Shown: positions 16,874 to 25,536 of the stretch, in pieces
Layout: the number at the start of each line of letters is the position of its first letter
How positions within the stretch are numbered: the stretch's first letter is position 1
Source of the DNA: Deltaproteobacteria bacterium
GTDB taxonomy: Bacteria > Desulfobacterota > Desulfuromonadia > Geobacterales > Geobacteraceae
Length of the DNA: 47,591 bases
Assembly (NCBI GenBank): GCA_009668975.1
Contig: SBEG01000028.1
Location: forward strand, 1-47,591
Direction: 5' to 3'
Notes under the pieces: generated by a model
What the model was told of the DNA's origin: nothing
What the model saw: the letters and a program-made list of their open reading frames with translations, nothing else
Databases searched by the model: none
Program-made: the position numbers and the translations under genes

Positions 16874-18790
16874 TCAAGGGTAATCCGGCTTCGTTGGTTC
16901 AGGTCTGACTTCCTGAGATGATTCAGCGGAGGTATTGGCGGGTAAAAGTACGCGAAAGGTGGTTCCCCCGCCAGGTTTGCTTTCCAGCAGGATGACGCCG
17001 CGGTGCATGCGGACGATCCCCATAACCGCCGACATTCCCAGACCGCGTCCCGGGAACTTGGTGGTGAAGAATGGTTCCAACAGGCGCCGCTTGGTCTCTT
17101 CATCCATACCGCAGCCTGTATCAGATACCTCCAGATAAACGAAACGGCCCGGCGGCGGGATCTCATCGATGATGTTCCGTGCAAGGAGGGTCTGGTCGCA
17201 ATCCATCACCCCGGTACTCAGGGTGATCTCACCAGGGGCGGTGTTCATTGCTTCGGCAGCATTGGTTATCAGATTGATGATTACCTGCTGGATTTGCTCG
17301 CGGTCGGCATGTATGGTGGGGAGCGCTGGGGCCGTGTGGATTGTCAGGGTCGAGGACCCGACGATGCTGCTCCGGAAGAGGTCCGCATACTCGAAAATGA
17401 TGCCGTTCAGGTCGGATTCCGTCTGCAAGTGCAGCCCCTTGCCCGCATAGGCCAGCATCTGGCGGATCAGCGGAACGGCACGCTGGCTGGCCAACTCTGC
17501 CCGGCTGAGCCAGTCGCGGACCTCGGATCCGGCAGGAAGTTTTTTGAGGGCCAAATTCAGATTACCCAGAATTACCATAAGGCGATTGTTGAATTCGTGG
17601 GCGATGCCTCCCACCAGCACCCCGAGGCTTTCCATTTTTTTGGCCTGCTGCAGACGGCGTTCCGTTTCGAGACGTTCCTCCTCAGCCCTCTTCCGACCGG
17701 TGATGTCACGGGCAAGATAGAGGCCGTAGCCGCTGCCGTCGTATTCAAAAAAGCTGATATTCACCTCAACCGGATACTCATGGCCATCCCTGGTCTGGTG
17801 ATTGGATTCACAGGTGAGGACGCCCTGGTTGACAAGTTTGCGCCACTGCTCAGGCCATTTCTCCGGCTGAAAGCCGGAGTTGATATCCGCCAAACAGAAT
17901 CCCAATAGTTCTTCGTGGCTGTAAGCGAGTGCCCGGCACGCTTCTTCGTTGACGTAAAGTAAATTGGCAGTATCGTCAAATAGGTATGCTTCCTCGTGCA
18001 CCTTGTTGAGGGCGAAGATCAAGAGCGCAAGGTGCTGCTCGGCCCGCCTGCGCTCCGTTATGTCACGGCCGACCGACTGGATTTCAACCAGTTTCCCCTC
18101 CTGGTCGAAAAAACCACGGTTGACGAACTGCATCCAGTGCAGATGCCCAAGGCCGGAATACGCACGGTTTTCGATAACAATGAGAGGATTTTCCGGGGAG
18201 AGTTCGCGGAGTTTCTCTTCAACCAATAGCACATCCGGTTCAAACGCTTTCGGCTGCCACTTGTTTCCGACTAATTCCTCGCGGGTCTTGCCGAAGAAGC
18301 GGCAAAAGACGTCGTTGACGAAGATGATGGTACCGTCGGCCAGAAAGCGGCAAATCACCTCGGTCTGGTCCTCCACCACGGCCCGGTAGCGCTCTTCACT
18401 GTCTCGCAGGGCCTCTTCCAGCCGTTTACGTTCGCTGATGTCGCGAACGATGGCCCACATGCCGCTGGGGGTTCCCGTAGTGTCGCGATGCAGACAGGTC
18501 CGCAACTCTACGGGGAAAATCACCCCGTCCCGCCGCCGGTACTCCTTCTCGTAGATGTCTGAATATCCCCTGACAAGCACCTGCTCCCTGACGATATCGG
18601 CTTCGATCTGATGCCATACTTCCGGCGTAAAATCAGTATAGCTCATGGAGAGCAGTTCTTCGCGGCTGTAACCGAGCATGTCGCAGAAGATTCCATTGCA
18701 CATCATAATCCTGCCGCTCATGTCCACACCGGCAAAGGCGTCCATCATATTTTCATAGAGGTTGCGCAACACATCTTCCGGGATACCCAT
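16874..18790 (-). CDS. Soluble triple-PAS sensor histidine kinase
   Basis: 638 residues with no transmembrane segment, so cytoplasmic. Three PAS domains in tandem (about 1-125, 126-252, 253-380), each ending in a recognisable PAC segment (AIVRDISERKR, SVGRDITERRR, YLARDITGRKR). Then a phosphoacceptor helix with GGIAHEFNNRLMVILGNL and an ATPase domain with NLITNAAEAM, DTGCGM and GRGLGMSAV. The H-box HEFNN type is common in PAS kinases that sense redox or small molecules. No response regulator is adjacent. Its transcription probably starts in the 18.8-19.0 kb gap. Confidence 0.9.
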   Translation of the reverse strand: MGIPEDVLRNLYENMMDAFAGVDMSGRIMMCNGIFCDMLGYSREELLSMSYTDFTPEVWHQIEADIVREQVLVRGYSDIYEKEYRRRDGVIFPVELRTCLHRDTTGTPSGMWAIVRDISERKRLEEALRDSEERYRAVVEDQTEVICRFLADGTIIFVNDVFCRFFGKTREELVGNKWQPKAFEPDVLLVEEKLRELSPENPLIVIENRAYSGLGHLHWMQFVNRGFFDQEGKLVEIQSVGRDITERRRAEQHLALLIFALNKVHEEAYLFDDTANLLYVNEEACRALAYSHEELLGFCLADINSGFQPEKWPEQWRKLVNQGVLTCESNHQTRDGHEYPVEVNISFFEYDGSGYGLYLARDITGRKRAEEERLETERRLQQAKKMESLGVLVGGIAHEFNNRLMVILGNLNLALKKLPAGSEVRDWLSRAELASQRAVPLIRQMLAYAGKGLHLQTESDLNGIIFEYADLFRSSIVGSSTLTIHTAPALPTIHADREQIQQVIINLITNAAEAMNTAPGEITLSTGVMDCDQTLLARNIIDEIPPPGRFVYLEVSDTGCGMDEETKRRLLEPFFTTKFPGRGLGMSAVMGIVRMHRGVILLESKPGGGTTFRVLLPANTSAESSQEVRPEPTKPDYP

Positions 18791-19106
18791 GCAGTCTTAC
18801 CTCCATCTGTGGAATGGCTGCGGCAGCGGTTCTGACCTGACATAGTATATGTGCAAGGTACCTCTATTCTACAGCATCTTTCCAATTCCGCCATCGCCAA
18901 TAATTACCGCAGCTTGGGTATCTTCTCAGCCCGGGAAAAGCGGGGGAGTAAAGGCTGGGAAAAGCATTTTTTTGACCAGGTACATTAGGAAAAACAGCAA
19001 TTTTGATGTCGTGTTCGACACGCCCTATATCCTTGATATACTCGAAAAAGCGCAATGTACGCCATGGCCATCAGTACGCCATATTAACTTCCGCAAAGGA
19101 CGAGCC
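18791..19106. other. Intergenic region between divergent genes
   Basis: Separates the minus-strand kinase from plus-strand genes. The long plus-strand frame from 18849 shows no protein-like pattern until its end near 19107. I see no structured RNA or clear promoter, though AT-rich pieces near 18990-19050 could hold one. Confidence 0.4.
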
Positions 19107-19199
19107 ATGGGCCCAAATAAGCTGACGGTCCGGAGATACATGGATGCTTTTGTCGAGAGAGGCAGGGTTTTACTTGTCACCGTAACAACGTCGCGATAA
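19107..19199 (+). pseudogene. Possible remnant of an NTF2/SnoaL-like gene
   Basis: A 30-residue frame with an AAAGGA ribosome site that begins MGPNKLTVRRYMDAFVERGR. That opening resembles the first helix of NTF2-like (SnoaL-type) proteins, which usually read LTVxRYMDAF and then continue for about 110 residues. Here the frame leaves the pattern after residue 20 and stops. I read it as a 5' fragment left after deletion or replacement of the rest. A short real peptide is an alternative. Confidence 0.35.
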
Positions 19200-19228
19200 T
19201 CCCAGAGAAAAACAAAGGAAATCTTGCC

Positions 19229-19606
19229 ATGCGAATCAAAAGTTCAGGAATACTCAGTTGCGCAATCATCCTTGCCGCTGCCTGTTGCTGTATAGCGGGA
19301 GAAGCACAAAATCTGACGGTGACTGGCGGCGAAGCCATAACCTATCAATGCGAGAACGGTGTGCAGATAGTGGCGCGTTACTATTCGATTTCCGACAAGA
19401 GCCTCGATTTTGTCAAGGTGCGGCTTCCGAATGACAAGGAGTACACTCTTCCGCAGGCCCTCTCTGGTTCCGGGGTGCGTTATTCCGATGATCGTGAGCT
19501 GGTCTGGTGGACAAAGGGCGCCTCGGCCTTTGCCGAGATGCGTGATCAGAACGGCGATTGGCAGGTGAAATATAACAACTGCGCAGAGAGTGACAATAAG
19601 CAGTGA
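19229..19606 (+). CDS. MliC-type inhibitor of c-type lysozyme, copy 1
   Basis: 125 residues. Signal peptide about 1-25 with cysteines at its end (AAACCCIAGEA), so it could be lipid-anchored. The mature domain (NLTVTGGEAITYQC ... RELVWWTKGASAFAEMRDQNGDW) is the MliC/PliC beta-barrel: it should sit in the periplasm or at the outer membrane and block lysozyme. The conserved cysteine pair (YQC ... NNC) is present. A close paralogue lies at 33995 (by eye about three quarters of residues identical). It is followed after 32 bases by a nitroreductase, whose paralogue is likewise near copy 2. Confidence 0.85.
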   Translation: MRIKSSGILSCAIILAAACCCIAGEAQNLTVTGGEAITYQCENGVQIVARYYSISDKSLDFVKVRLPNDKEYTLPQALSGSGVRYSDDRELVWWTKGASAFAEMRDQNGDWQVKYNNCAESDNKQ

Positions 19607-19638
19607 CAGGATTCATGGGTCACCGAGAGGGGCTGTAA

Positions 19639-20226
19639 ATGATGAAAGGAAGCGAGAAACGCCAGGCCGCCTACCCGATCGACAAGCTTTTTCTCGACCG
19701 CTGGTCGCCCCGTGCCATGACAGGCGAAGCGATCACCCGGGAAGAGCTGCTGGTACTTTTTGAAGCCGCACGCTGGGCGCCGTCGTCCTACAATAATCAA
19801 CCATGGCGTATCCTCTTTGCCCGCCGTGACAGTGAGCACTGGCCCCTGTTCCTGAGTCTGCTGGTTGAAACGAATCAAGTCTGGGCGAGCAAGGCGGCGG
19901 CATTGCTCGTGTTCATCTCGAAGACGACCTTCGACCATAACGGCAAGCCGTCCCGCACCCACTCGTTCGATACGGGCGCAGCCTGGGAGAACCTGGCCTT
20001 GCAGGGAAATCTGCGCGGCTATGTCGTACACGGCATGCAGGGCTTCGACTACGAGCGGGCGAAGACGGAGTTGGAGATTCCAGACGAGTATCAGGTGGAG
20101 GCGATGGTGGCCGTGGGGAAACCGGGCGCAGCGGAATCACTCCCAGAAAAGCTTCAGGCGATCGAATCACCCAATGATCGTCGGCCGTTGGATCAGTCTG
20201 TCTGCGAGGGGCTGTTTCGCCTCTAG
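19639..20226 (+). CDS. Nitroreductase-family FMN protein, copy 1
   Basis: 195 residues. The N-terminal SPRAMTGEAITREEL and ARWAPSSYNNQPWRILFARR are the FMN-binding signature of the nitroreductase fold; the dimer should use NAD(P)H to reduce nitro compounds, quinones or flavins. GFDYERAKTELEIPDEYQVEAMVAVGKPG is the typical late segment. Starts with two consecutive ATGs; alignment with the second copy at 36491 favours the first. The two copies are about 80 percent identical by eye. Confidence 0.88.
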   Translation: MMKGSEKRQAAYPIDKLFLDRWSPRAMTGEAITREELLVLFEAARWAPSSYNNQPWRILFARRDSEHWPLFLSLLVETNQVWASKAAALLVFISKTTFDHNGKPSRTHSFDTGAAWENLALQGNLRGYVVHGMQGFDYERAKTELEIPDEYQVEAMVAVGKPGAAESLPEKLQAIESPNDRRPLDQSVCEGLFRL

Positions 20227-20263
20227 GAGCAGAAGTGAAGACCAGAAAGAAATGGTTTTGTGT

Positions 20264-20288
20264 GCTCCTCAGGAGCTGTCCTCAGGAC
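20264..20288 (+). repeat. Two adjacent small palindromes
   Basis: GCTCCTCAGGAGC (20264-20276) and GTCCTCAGGAC (20278-20288) are near-perfect palindromes side by side, between the nitroreductase stop and the lipoprotein start. They could form a small attenuator hairpin or a binding site. Position-based inference only. Confidence 0.35.
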
Positions 20289-20324
20289 TCCGCTCCACGT
20301 CCGAAGGGTCTTGAGGCAACAGGG

Positions 20325-20912
20325 ATGCAGCAACGGATGCATCGACGAACACTAGTGCTTTTGATCTGCGCTGTTTTCCTCGGCTGCGTTTCGGTTCGCG
20401 CGCCATTGGTTGCTGACAAAGATTTCCCGTCAGCCTGGGGAGAGATCAATCAACTCGGCTTTGAGTGCAAGGCTCTTGACGGCACCTATCTGAATGAGGG
20501 AGCTGTAGTAGCTGCTGAGGGAGTTGCTCAACCATTGTCGCTCACTTCGGTGCTTGCCATGCAGAGTAGCGCTCGAGCGGTGACTTTAAATGTTCATACT
20601 CGAAAAATAGACCAAAATGGCGATAGTTTCATTACCCTTCGAGTTGTTCCCGATGAAGATTCCGCTTCAATGAAAGAACTCGATGGCTGTTTTTGCATCA
20701 AGCAAACTTTAGCGTGTACGCAGGTCAGTGAAAAATATTGGTCTCTGCCGAATTTCGGTTTTGGCGGCTCACAGCAAAATGTCTACTTTTCCATCGCGAG
20801 TGATCGCTCCTTGGTTGCCAGGCTGCAGAATTACCATGCTGATGTGATTCTACTGATACCCGTTTTCGGGATAAAGGAGCCGTGGGCAAGGTTTGAGCGA
20901 GTAGATAGATGA
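20325..20912 (+). CDS. Predicted lipoprotein of unknown function
   Basis: About 195 residues from the ATG at 20325 (GAGG upstream). A GTG at 20235 with its own GGAG site would add 30 residues before the signal and is less likely. The signal LVLLICAVFLGC ends in a lipobox, so the protein should be anchored through its cysteine. The mature part has several cysteines (ELDGCFCIKQTLACTQV) that may form disulfides. I do not recognise a family. It follows the nitroreductase closely and is closed by a strong terminator. Confidence 0.65.
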   Translation: MQQRMHRRTLVLLICAVFLGCVSVRAPLVADKDFPSAWGEINQLGFECKALDGTYLNEGAVVAAEGVAQPLSLTSVLAMQSSARAVTLNVHTRKIDQNGDSFITLRVVPDEDSASMKELDGCFCIKQTLACTQVSEKYWSLPNFGFGGSQQNVYFSIASDRSLVARLQNYHADVILLIPVFGIKEPWARFERVDR

Positions 20913-20970
20913 ATTTTACGATGTCCGGATTGTCGTTACACATAATGACAAGGCCTGGTAAAAATAAAAA

Positions 20971-21010
20971 CAGGGACGTAACCACGAGGTTGCGTCCCTG
21001 TTTTTTTATT
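20971..21010. terminator. Strong bidirectional terminator
   Basis: CAGGGACGTAACC (20971-20983) pairs with GGTTGCGTCCCTG (20988-21000) with one G-U pair and an ACGA loop. T-rich tail on the plus strand (TTTTTTTATT) and an A-rich flank on the left that gives a T-rich tail on the minus strand. It ends the lipoprotein unit and may catch minus-strand transcripts from the kinase. Confidence 0.85.
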
Positions 21011-21143
21011 TTTTCTATTTTTTACTGCCACTGGGGCCACTCACGCAATGTCACGACTAGCTGCAACAAGTTTGTCGACATTGTAGACGAAACCGGTGAC
21101 GAAAGGATCTTCGAAATGATGCGATAACACCCCTGCTCATCTA

Positions 21144-21179
21144 CAAAGCGGACGGGTTTATCTCGGCCCGTCTCCTTTG
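21144..21179 (-). terminator. Hairpin after the hybrid kinase gene
   Basis: CAAAGCGGACGGG (21144-21156) and CCCGTCTCCTTTG (21167-21179) pair except for a two-base internal mismatch. It begins 21 bases after the kinase stop on the minus strand. No T-run follows, so it is at best a weak terminator or an RNA-stabilising end. Confidence 0.4.
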
Positions 21180-21200
21180 TTGGGTTATGCCGGGTTCTTT

Positions 21201-23222
21201 TCAGTCGGCAATCCACTTGTTGCAGATTTCGAGCAGTTGGGTCATGGTAAAAGGTTTCGCCAGGTAGTCATCCATTCCTGCCATCAGACAGAGCTCCCTG
21301 TCTCCTTTCATGGCATTGCCGGTGAGTGCAACGACCGGTGTCCGTTTTGCTCCTCGATCAGCCTCGGTTGTCCGCAGTCGTCTCGTTGCATCATATCCAT
21401 CCAGTTCCGGCATCTGGCAGTCCATGAGGATCAAATCGTAGGAATGGTTCAATGCGGCTGTCAGGGCTTGGGCGCCATCAGTCGCAGTATCCACGGTGTA
21501 TCCGAGTATTTCGAGCATTTCCGTGGCAATTGCCAGGTTCACTCTGTTGTCTTCCGCAACCAGAACACGCGGCCTTGGTGTTTCTTCGGGAGTATCCGCG
21601 CCGGGGAGACCTGATGACGGCGCAAGGAGCGCGGTTGTTTCCTTTGCCGGGACTGTTGATTCGGGAATACCGAACGGCAGGGTAAAAAAGAAGGTCGATC
21701 CTGCCCCCGGGCTGCTTTCAACTTCCAGGGTGCCGCCCATCAAATCGATAAGCTGGCGGGAGACAGACAACCCCAAGCCTGTGCCGCCGTATTTTCTTGT
21801 TGTCGATTCGTCTGCCTGGGTAAAAGACTTGAAGATCAGGGCGCATTTTTCCTCATCGATGCCGATTCCTGTATCTTTGATCGCAAAGCGGACCATGAAG
21901 CTGTTTTTCCGGCTTTCAGCGTTTCCTGGAATTAAAACCGTTTGCAGCGTTACTTCACCATGGTCCGTGAACTTTATGGCGTTTCCTACCAAATTGACGA
22001 GTGCCTGCCGCAGACGGAGCTGGTCGCCGCGAACAACCTGGGGTGTTGCAGCATCGATGTCAAGCGCCAGGATGATGCCTTTGGCCCGTGCCGTTTCTCT
22101 GAACAGGTTGGCAATGTCGTCGACTGACTGCCTGAGGTCGAAGTCGGCCTGTTCAAGGATCAGTTTTCCTGCTTCGATGCGTGAGAGATCGAGAATGTCG
22201 TTGAGCAGCAACAGCAGTGATGAGCCCGAACGGGATATGGTCTGGGCATAATGGCGCTGTTTCTCATTCAGATCGGTCTGCAGAAGCAATTCCGTCAAGC
22301 CGAGGACTGCGTTCATGGGCGTTCGGATTTCATGGCTCATATTGGCGAGAAACTGGCTCTTTGTTCGGCTGGCCTGTTCCGCTTCATCGCGAGCAGCGCT
22401 CATGTCATCGAATGCTGTGCGGAGTGTTTTGTTGGAGGTTGCCACCTGGCGGAAAAACAGGAAACCGCTCACCATGACGGAGAGGATAACCAGGAAAATT
22501 GCGATGTTGGCGAACAGTCGATATTTTTCCCGCTCCACTGCCTGCTGGACTTCCAGGTTCTGAAGCTTGATACTGCTTTCGAGGAACAACCTGTTGGCGT
22601 TTTCATTGATACGGAAAAAGAGGGGCGGAACGCTCTTCATATACAGATCAATTTCTTTGTCCAAAGAAAAGAGTTCAGAGGTTTTCTTCTGCTTACGGAG
22701 GGCTTCACGCTGTTCCAACATGCTGACCAGGTTCGCTACCGTAGTACGCATGGTGTCCAGGTACGGATCCAGCTCGATAACTTCCATCACGTAGCCGCCT
22801 GAACCGGATTCGGGGTGAAAGTGTATGGTCCGGGCAACCTCGTTTCGTCCTTCCATGTTGAGTGGACTTATCCGCGTAACCGTTCCCCCGTGTTGCAGAA
22901 CATGTATGTCATGTTCAAGCTTGCTGATTCTTGCCTGGAGTATTCGAGAAATTCTTTGTTGGGACGGGATTCCGCTGGTGGCGACCAGCTGGTAGACGCC
23001 CTTTTCGATATTCTGGAGACTGTCGACGATCTCTTCGCCGATGAATAACCGGGCTTGCTCCTTGGCGCTCTGTTCGACGAGTTCGTCTGCCAGACGCGAG
23101 TACAGATTGCTCAGGCCGACCACCAGCAGAAACCCGGCAAGAAATATGGCGAGCTGCCAATAAAAAGTGGATGCGGAACGATCTGGAATCAAGGTGTTTT
23201 GTTCGAACGGTGGTTTAGTCAT
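21201..23222 (-). CDS. Hybrid sensor histidine kinase/receiver
   Basis: About 673 residues from the ATG at 23222 (a TTG two codons earlier is possible). First helix about 20-40, periplasmic all-helical-looking sensor to about 240, second helix about 243-265, phosphoacceptor helix with FLANMSHEIRTPMNAVLG near 300, ATPase domain (NLVGNAIKFTDHGE, DTGIGI, GTGLGLSVS), then a C-terminal receiver (RVLVAEDNRVNLAIATEML, phosphorylated Asp in LILMDCQMPELDG). Such kinases usually pass phosphate on through an Hpt protein; none is visible nearby. It lies 26 bases after the periplasmic binding-protein gene and is probably co-transcribed with it, so the binding protein may be its sensor partner. Confidence 0.93.
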   Translation of the reverse strand: MTKPPFEQNTLIPDRSASTFYWQLAIFLAGFLLVVGLSNLYSRLADELVEQSAKEQARLFIGEEIVDSLQNIEKGVYQLVATSGIPSQQRISRILQARISKLEHDIHVLQHGGTVTRISPLNMEGRNEVARTIHFHPESGSGGYVMEVIELDPYLDTMRTTVANLVSMLEQREALRKQKKTSELFSLDKEIDLYMKSVPPLFFRINENANRLFLESSIKLQNLEVQQAVEREKYRLFANIAIFLVILSVMVSGFLFFRQVATSNKTLRTAFDDMSAARDEAEQASRTKSQFLANMSHEIRTPMNAVLGLTELLLQTDLNEKQRHYAQTISRSGSSLLLLLNDILDLSRIEAGKLILEQADFDLRQSVDDIANLFRETARAKGIILALDIDAATPQVVRGDQLRLRQALVNLVGNAIKFTDHGEVTLQTVLIPGNAESRKNSFMVRFAIKDTGIGIDEEKCALIFKSFTQADESTTRKYGGTGLGLSVSRQLIDLMGGTLEVESSPGAGSTFFFTLPFGIPESTVPAKETTALLAPSSGLPGADTPEETPRPRVLVAEDNRVNLAIATEMLEILGYTVDTATDGAQALTAALNHSYDLILMDCQMPELDGYDATRRLRTTEADRGAKRTPVVALTGNAMKGDRELCLMAGMDDYLAKPFTMTQLLEICNKWIAD

Positions 23223-23248
23223 GGGCAACGCCTTGAGATTCTCCGAAA

Positions 23249-24055
23249 TTATTTGTGATGGAGAAAAGTATTGTCATGGAATCCATATTTTCGGAAGATT
23301 GCCTGGCCTTCCGGAGATGTTGCATACTTCATGAAACGGCGGACGAGCGGCTTCTGTTTTGAGAAGGTGAGCAGGTTGAGGAGCAGCGCCTCCGGTTTGG
23401 CAGCTTTGGGTGGGAGGTCGACAACGTCGAGAACTGCAGAATTGTCCGAAAAGAAACCCGTGGCACGCCAATTGACGATCAGGTCCGCCTCCCCCTGTTT
23501 CATGGCAAGGTTGAGGCTGCGGGAGTCCGGGGCCAGGAAGACGGCTTTTTCGAGGACCTGCTGGTAGATGCCGAGCTTTTCAAGGGCTTTCCGGGTAGCC
23601 TGTCCGATGCTGCCGCTCTGGGCATTGCCGATGATTACCAGCAGATCTTCGCGCAGCAGTTCGCGCAGGTCCCCCCGCACCTTTTTCGGGTTGCCCTTGC
23701 GGACCAGAAGTGCAAGCTGATTGTACCCTACGGTAACATATTCGCCAAGCAGGCCTTCGCTCATGTGTTTTGTCCGATAGGCAGGCTCACCCGGGAGATA
23801 TAAGTCGCCGAGCATGCTTTTTTTTGCGCTCTGGTACAGGTCTTCCGATCCTCCCTGGGCCAAGGTGATCTTGACATTTTCGATTTTCTCAAAGCGGTGG
23901 GCAATTTCTGACATTGGCCTGATCATGGTGATTCCGCAATAAATGAGCAACTCAACAGGTTTCTTCCCCTCTGCTGCTTCGACGGTGCCGAGTCCAGTCA
24001 TTCCAAGAATCAATGCCGTGATTACGAGAAATCCGGTGAACATGCGAGATGTCAT
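23249..24055 (-). CDS. Periplasmic substrate-binding protein (ModA/PBP2-like)
   Basis: 268 residues from the ATG at 24055, which has an ideal GGGAGGA site; the open frame continues upstream but is not coding. Signal peptide about 1-28 (ALILGMTGLGTVEAAEG). The domain starts VELLIYCGITMIRPMSEIAHRFE, then GGSEDLYQSAKKSMLGDLYLPGEPAY, the pattern of molybdate-type (ModA) oxyanion-binding proteins. There is no permease or ATPase gene next to it; the hybrid kinase follows instead. I infer a sensing role, as in TorT/TorS-type pairs. The ligand is unknown. Confidence 0.8.
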   Translation of the reverse strand: MTSRMFTGFLVITALILGMTGLGTVEAAEGKKPVELLIYCGITMIRPMSEIAHRFEKIENVKITLAQGGSEDLYQSAKKSMLGDLYLPGEPAYRTKHMSEGLLGEYVTVGYNQLALLVRKGNPKKVRGDLRELLREDLLVIIGNAQSGSIGQATRKALEKLGIYQQVLEKAVFLAPDSRSLNLAMKQGEADLIVNWRATGFFSDNSAVLDVVDLPPKAAKPEALLLNLLTFSKQKPLVRRFMKYATSPEGQAIFRKYGFHDNTFLHHK

Positions 24056-24381
24056 GCTGTTCCTCCCAACAATGAGGTAGTGGTTCCGCGCGTTCAGCCG
24101 CGCAGTAGATTTCCACTGTAATGATTGTATCGGTATTGTACAAGAATTTCTAAATGATATTGGTACAAGCTGGGTCACTACGGTAATTTTGCACGGTGAG
24201 CCAGGATTATCGAGTCTGCGGGACCAGGGACGTTGTTTCTGGAAATGTTTTGCAATTGGTGAATGGTAACCACGGGGGCGGCCCCGGTGAGAGGCTGAAG
24301 GGTCAGATCTCAACGATCAACAGTTGTTGTCTCCTGTTGAGATCTGACTGCGAGGAGTGGGGTGTTGTAACAATGGCGGTT
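24056..24381. other. Gap between binding-protein and reductase genes
   Basis: 326 bases without a gene. It should contain the promoter of the minus-strand binding protein/kinase pair and the end of the reductase transcript. The one clear structure is the inverted repeat at 24302-24348. Confidence 0.5.
24302..24348 (-). terminator. 13-bp perfect inverted repeat after reductase operon
   Basis: GTCAGATCTCAAC (24302-24314) is repeated inverted at 24336-24348, with a 21-base loop that itself contains AACAGTTGTT. It starts 34 bases beyond the stop of the reductase gene on the minus strand. No T-run follows, so it may be an mRNA-end structure, a regulator site for the divergent-looking gap, or a REP-like element. 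Confidence 0.45.
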
Positions 24382-25536
24382 TTAACACATTTCAAGTGCC
24401 GCGGCGATTCTCGTTTTCAGCTGCCCAAGGTCCTGCTGCGAAAAATCGGTGACCACCTTCAAATAGTTTGTAGCAAGTTCGTCCCGCACATACGACTCGA
24501 CCTTGACCGCCTCGACATTGTAGGTGTGGCACGCTTGCAGAACGAGATCGATGACAAGGTCCGGCTTGAGTGATTCAACCTGTTTTTTCAGCACCTCATA
24601 GCGGCCGGTGTTCGGGGTCATGCAGGCGCAGGGGATTTGCAGATAGCGGGTTGCAATCGCTTTTACGGGATCGCCGCTGCCTTCCTCGATTTCCCCGGCA
24701 TACGGCTTGAGACCGGTGCAGGAATCCATTCCGACGATGACGGCGCCTTCTTCATCGACCAGTTTCAGTACTTTCAGAACATCGCCGCCAATCGGGCAGC
24801 CGGTGATCAGCACTCTCTTGGCATTCTCTTTTGAACTGTAAACGCCCTTAGCCTTTCTTTCTGCCAGCATCGCCACGATTTCCTGCAGCTTTGCAATGGT
24901 TTCTTCGCCGTTTGAAACCATGGCGAAGGTGGAGACATCGTACATCTCCTGCCAGGTGATGACCGACGGCGAACAGGCGCCGAAGGCGTAGATTTCTTCC
25001 ACAAGGCGGTTCTTCCTGTTGCAGTCCCTGATGCTCTCTTCCAGCGCCGCGTCGCTGATGGTGGTCGCGAACTTTTCTTCCAGGAATTTTTTGAACCCGT
25101 GGACCGATTGTGTCCAATAGGCGCCGGCCCCCTCATTGGCCGGGCACTGGGGAAGGTCCATCACATAGAGCGGCCGGTGTTTTTCAATCAGCTCGAACAT
25201 CTTTTTCTTACCGTCGCAGGTTGTTTCCCCGACAACGGCATCGGTCAACTCAAAAAACGGACAGGTCTTCAATTCAATAAAGCCGAAGCTTGACTTGATG
25301 AGCGGGCAGAGATTGGTGGGGAGTGTCTCCTCTGCCTTGGCAATGGGCGTGTTGGAAAAAGCGCACAAGATGGCCGGTACGCCTCCCATGGCCCAGATGA
25401 CTTCCACCGGGGCATAGGAGCAGTAGGCACCGACAACTTTGGCTCCGGTGTCTCTCATTTTGATGACCTGGGCCAGGGCGCGTTTGAGCGGCGCATCCTG
25501 GTATTCGTCGTTAAACAGAGTTGAAAGCGGGTTCAT
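24382..25536 (-). CDS. Double-cubane cluster protein / 2-hydroxyacyl-CoA dehydratase-like
   Basis: 384 residues of the HgdB/BcrC/YjiM family. Cysteines at 39 (GAYCSYAP), 77 (TNLCPLIKSS), 107 (TTCDGKKK), 131 (LPQCPANE), 273 (DSCTG) and 336 (LQACHTYN) are in places where the family binds iron-sulfur clusters. Dehydratases have two such subunits; here one lone subunit plus one activator is encoded, the arrangement described for double-cubane cluster proteins (DCCP), which hold an [Fe8S9] cluster and reduce small molecules at very low potential at the cost of ATP. It overlaps the activator gene by four bases. The natural substrate is unknown. A true CoA-dependent dehydratase is less likely because no second subunit or CoA-transferase is present. 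Confidence 0.8.
   Translation of the reverse strand: MNPLSTLFNDEYQDAPLKRALAQVIKMRDTGAKVVGAYCSYAPVEVIWAMGGVPAILCAFSNTPIAKAEETLPTNLCPLIKSSFGFIELKTCPFFELTDAVVGETTCDGKKKMFELIEKHRPLYVMDLPQCPANEGAGAYWTQSVHGFKKFLEEKFATTISDAALEESIRDCNRKNRLVEEIYAFGACSPSVITWQEMYDVSTFAMVSNGEETIAKLQEIVAMLAERKAKGVYSSKENAKRVLITGCPIGGDVLKVLKLVDEEGAVIVGMDSCTGLKPYAGEIEEGSGDPVKAIATRYLQIPCACMTPNTGRYEVLKKQVESLKPDLVIDLVLQACHTYNVEAVKVESYVRDELATNYLKVVTDFSQQDLGQLKTRIAAALEMC

Noticed and set aside
20909..21127. Plus-strand ORF across the terminator
   Set aside because: It runs through a perfect terminator. The end (KFVDIVDETGDERIFEMM) looks protein-like and might be a gene fragment, but evidence is too thin to annotate.
21144..21186. 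Hairpin plus GTTGGGT as another attC
   Set aside because: There is no left core and it sits just after a kinase stop codon, so an mRNA-end hairpin is simpler.
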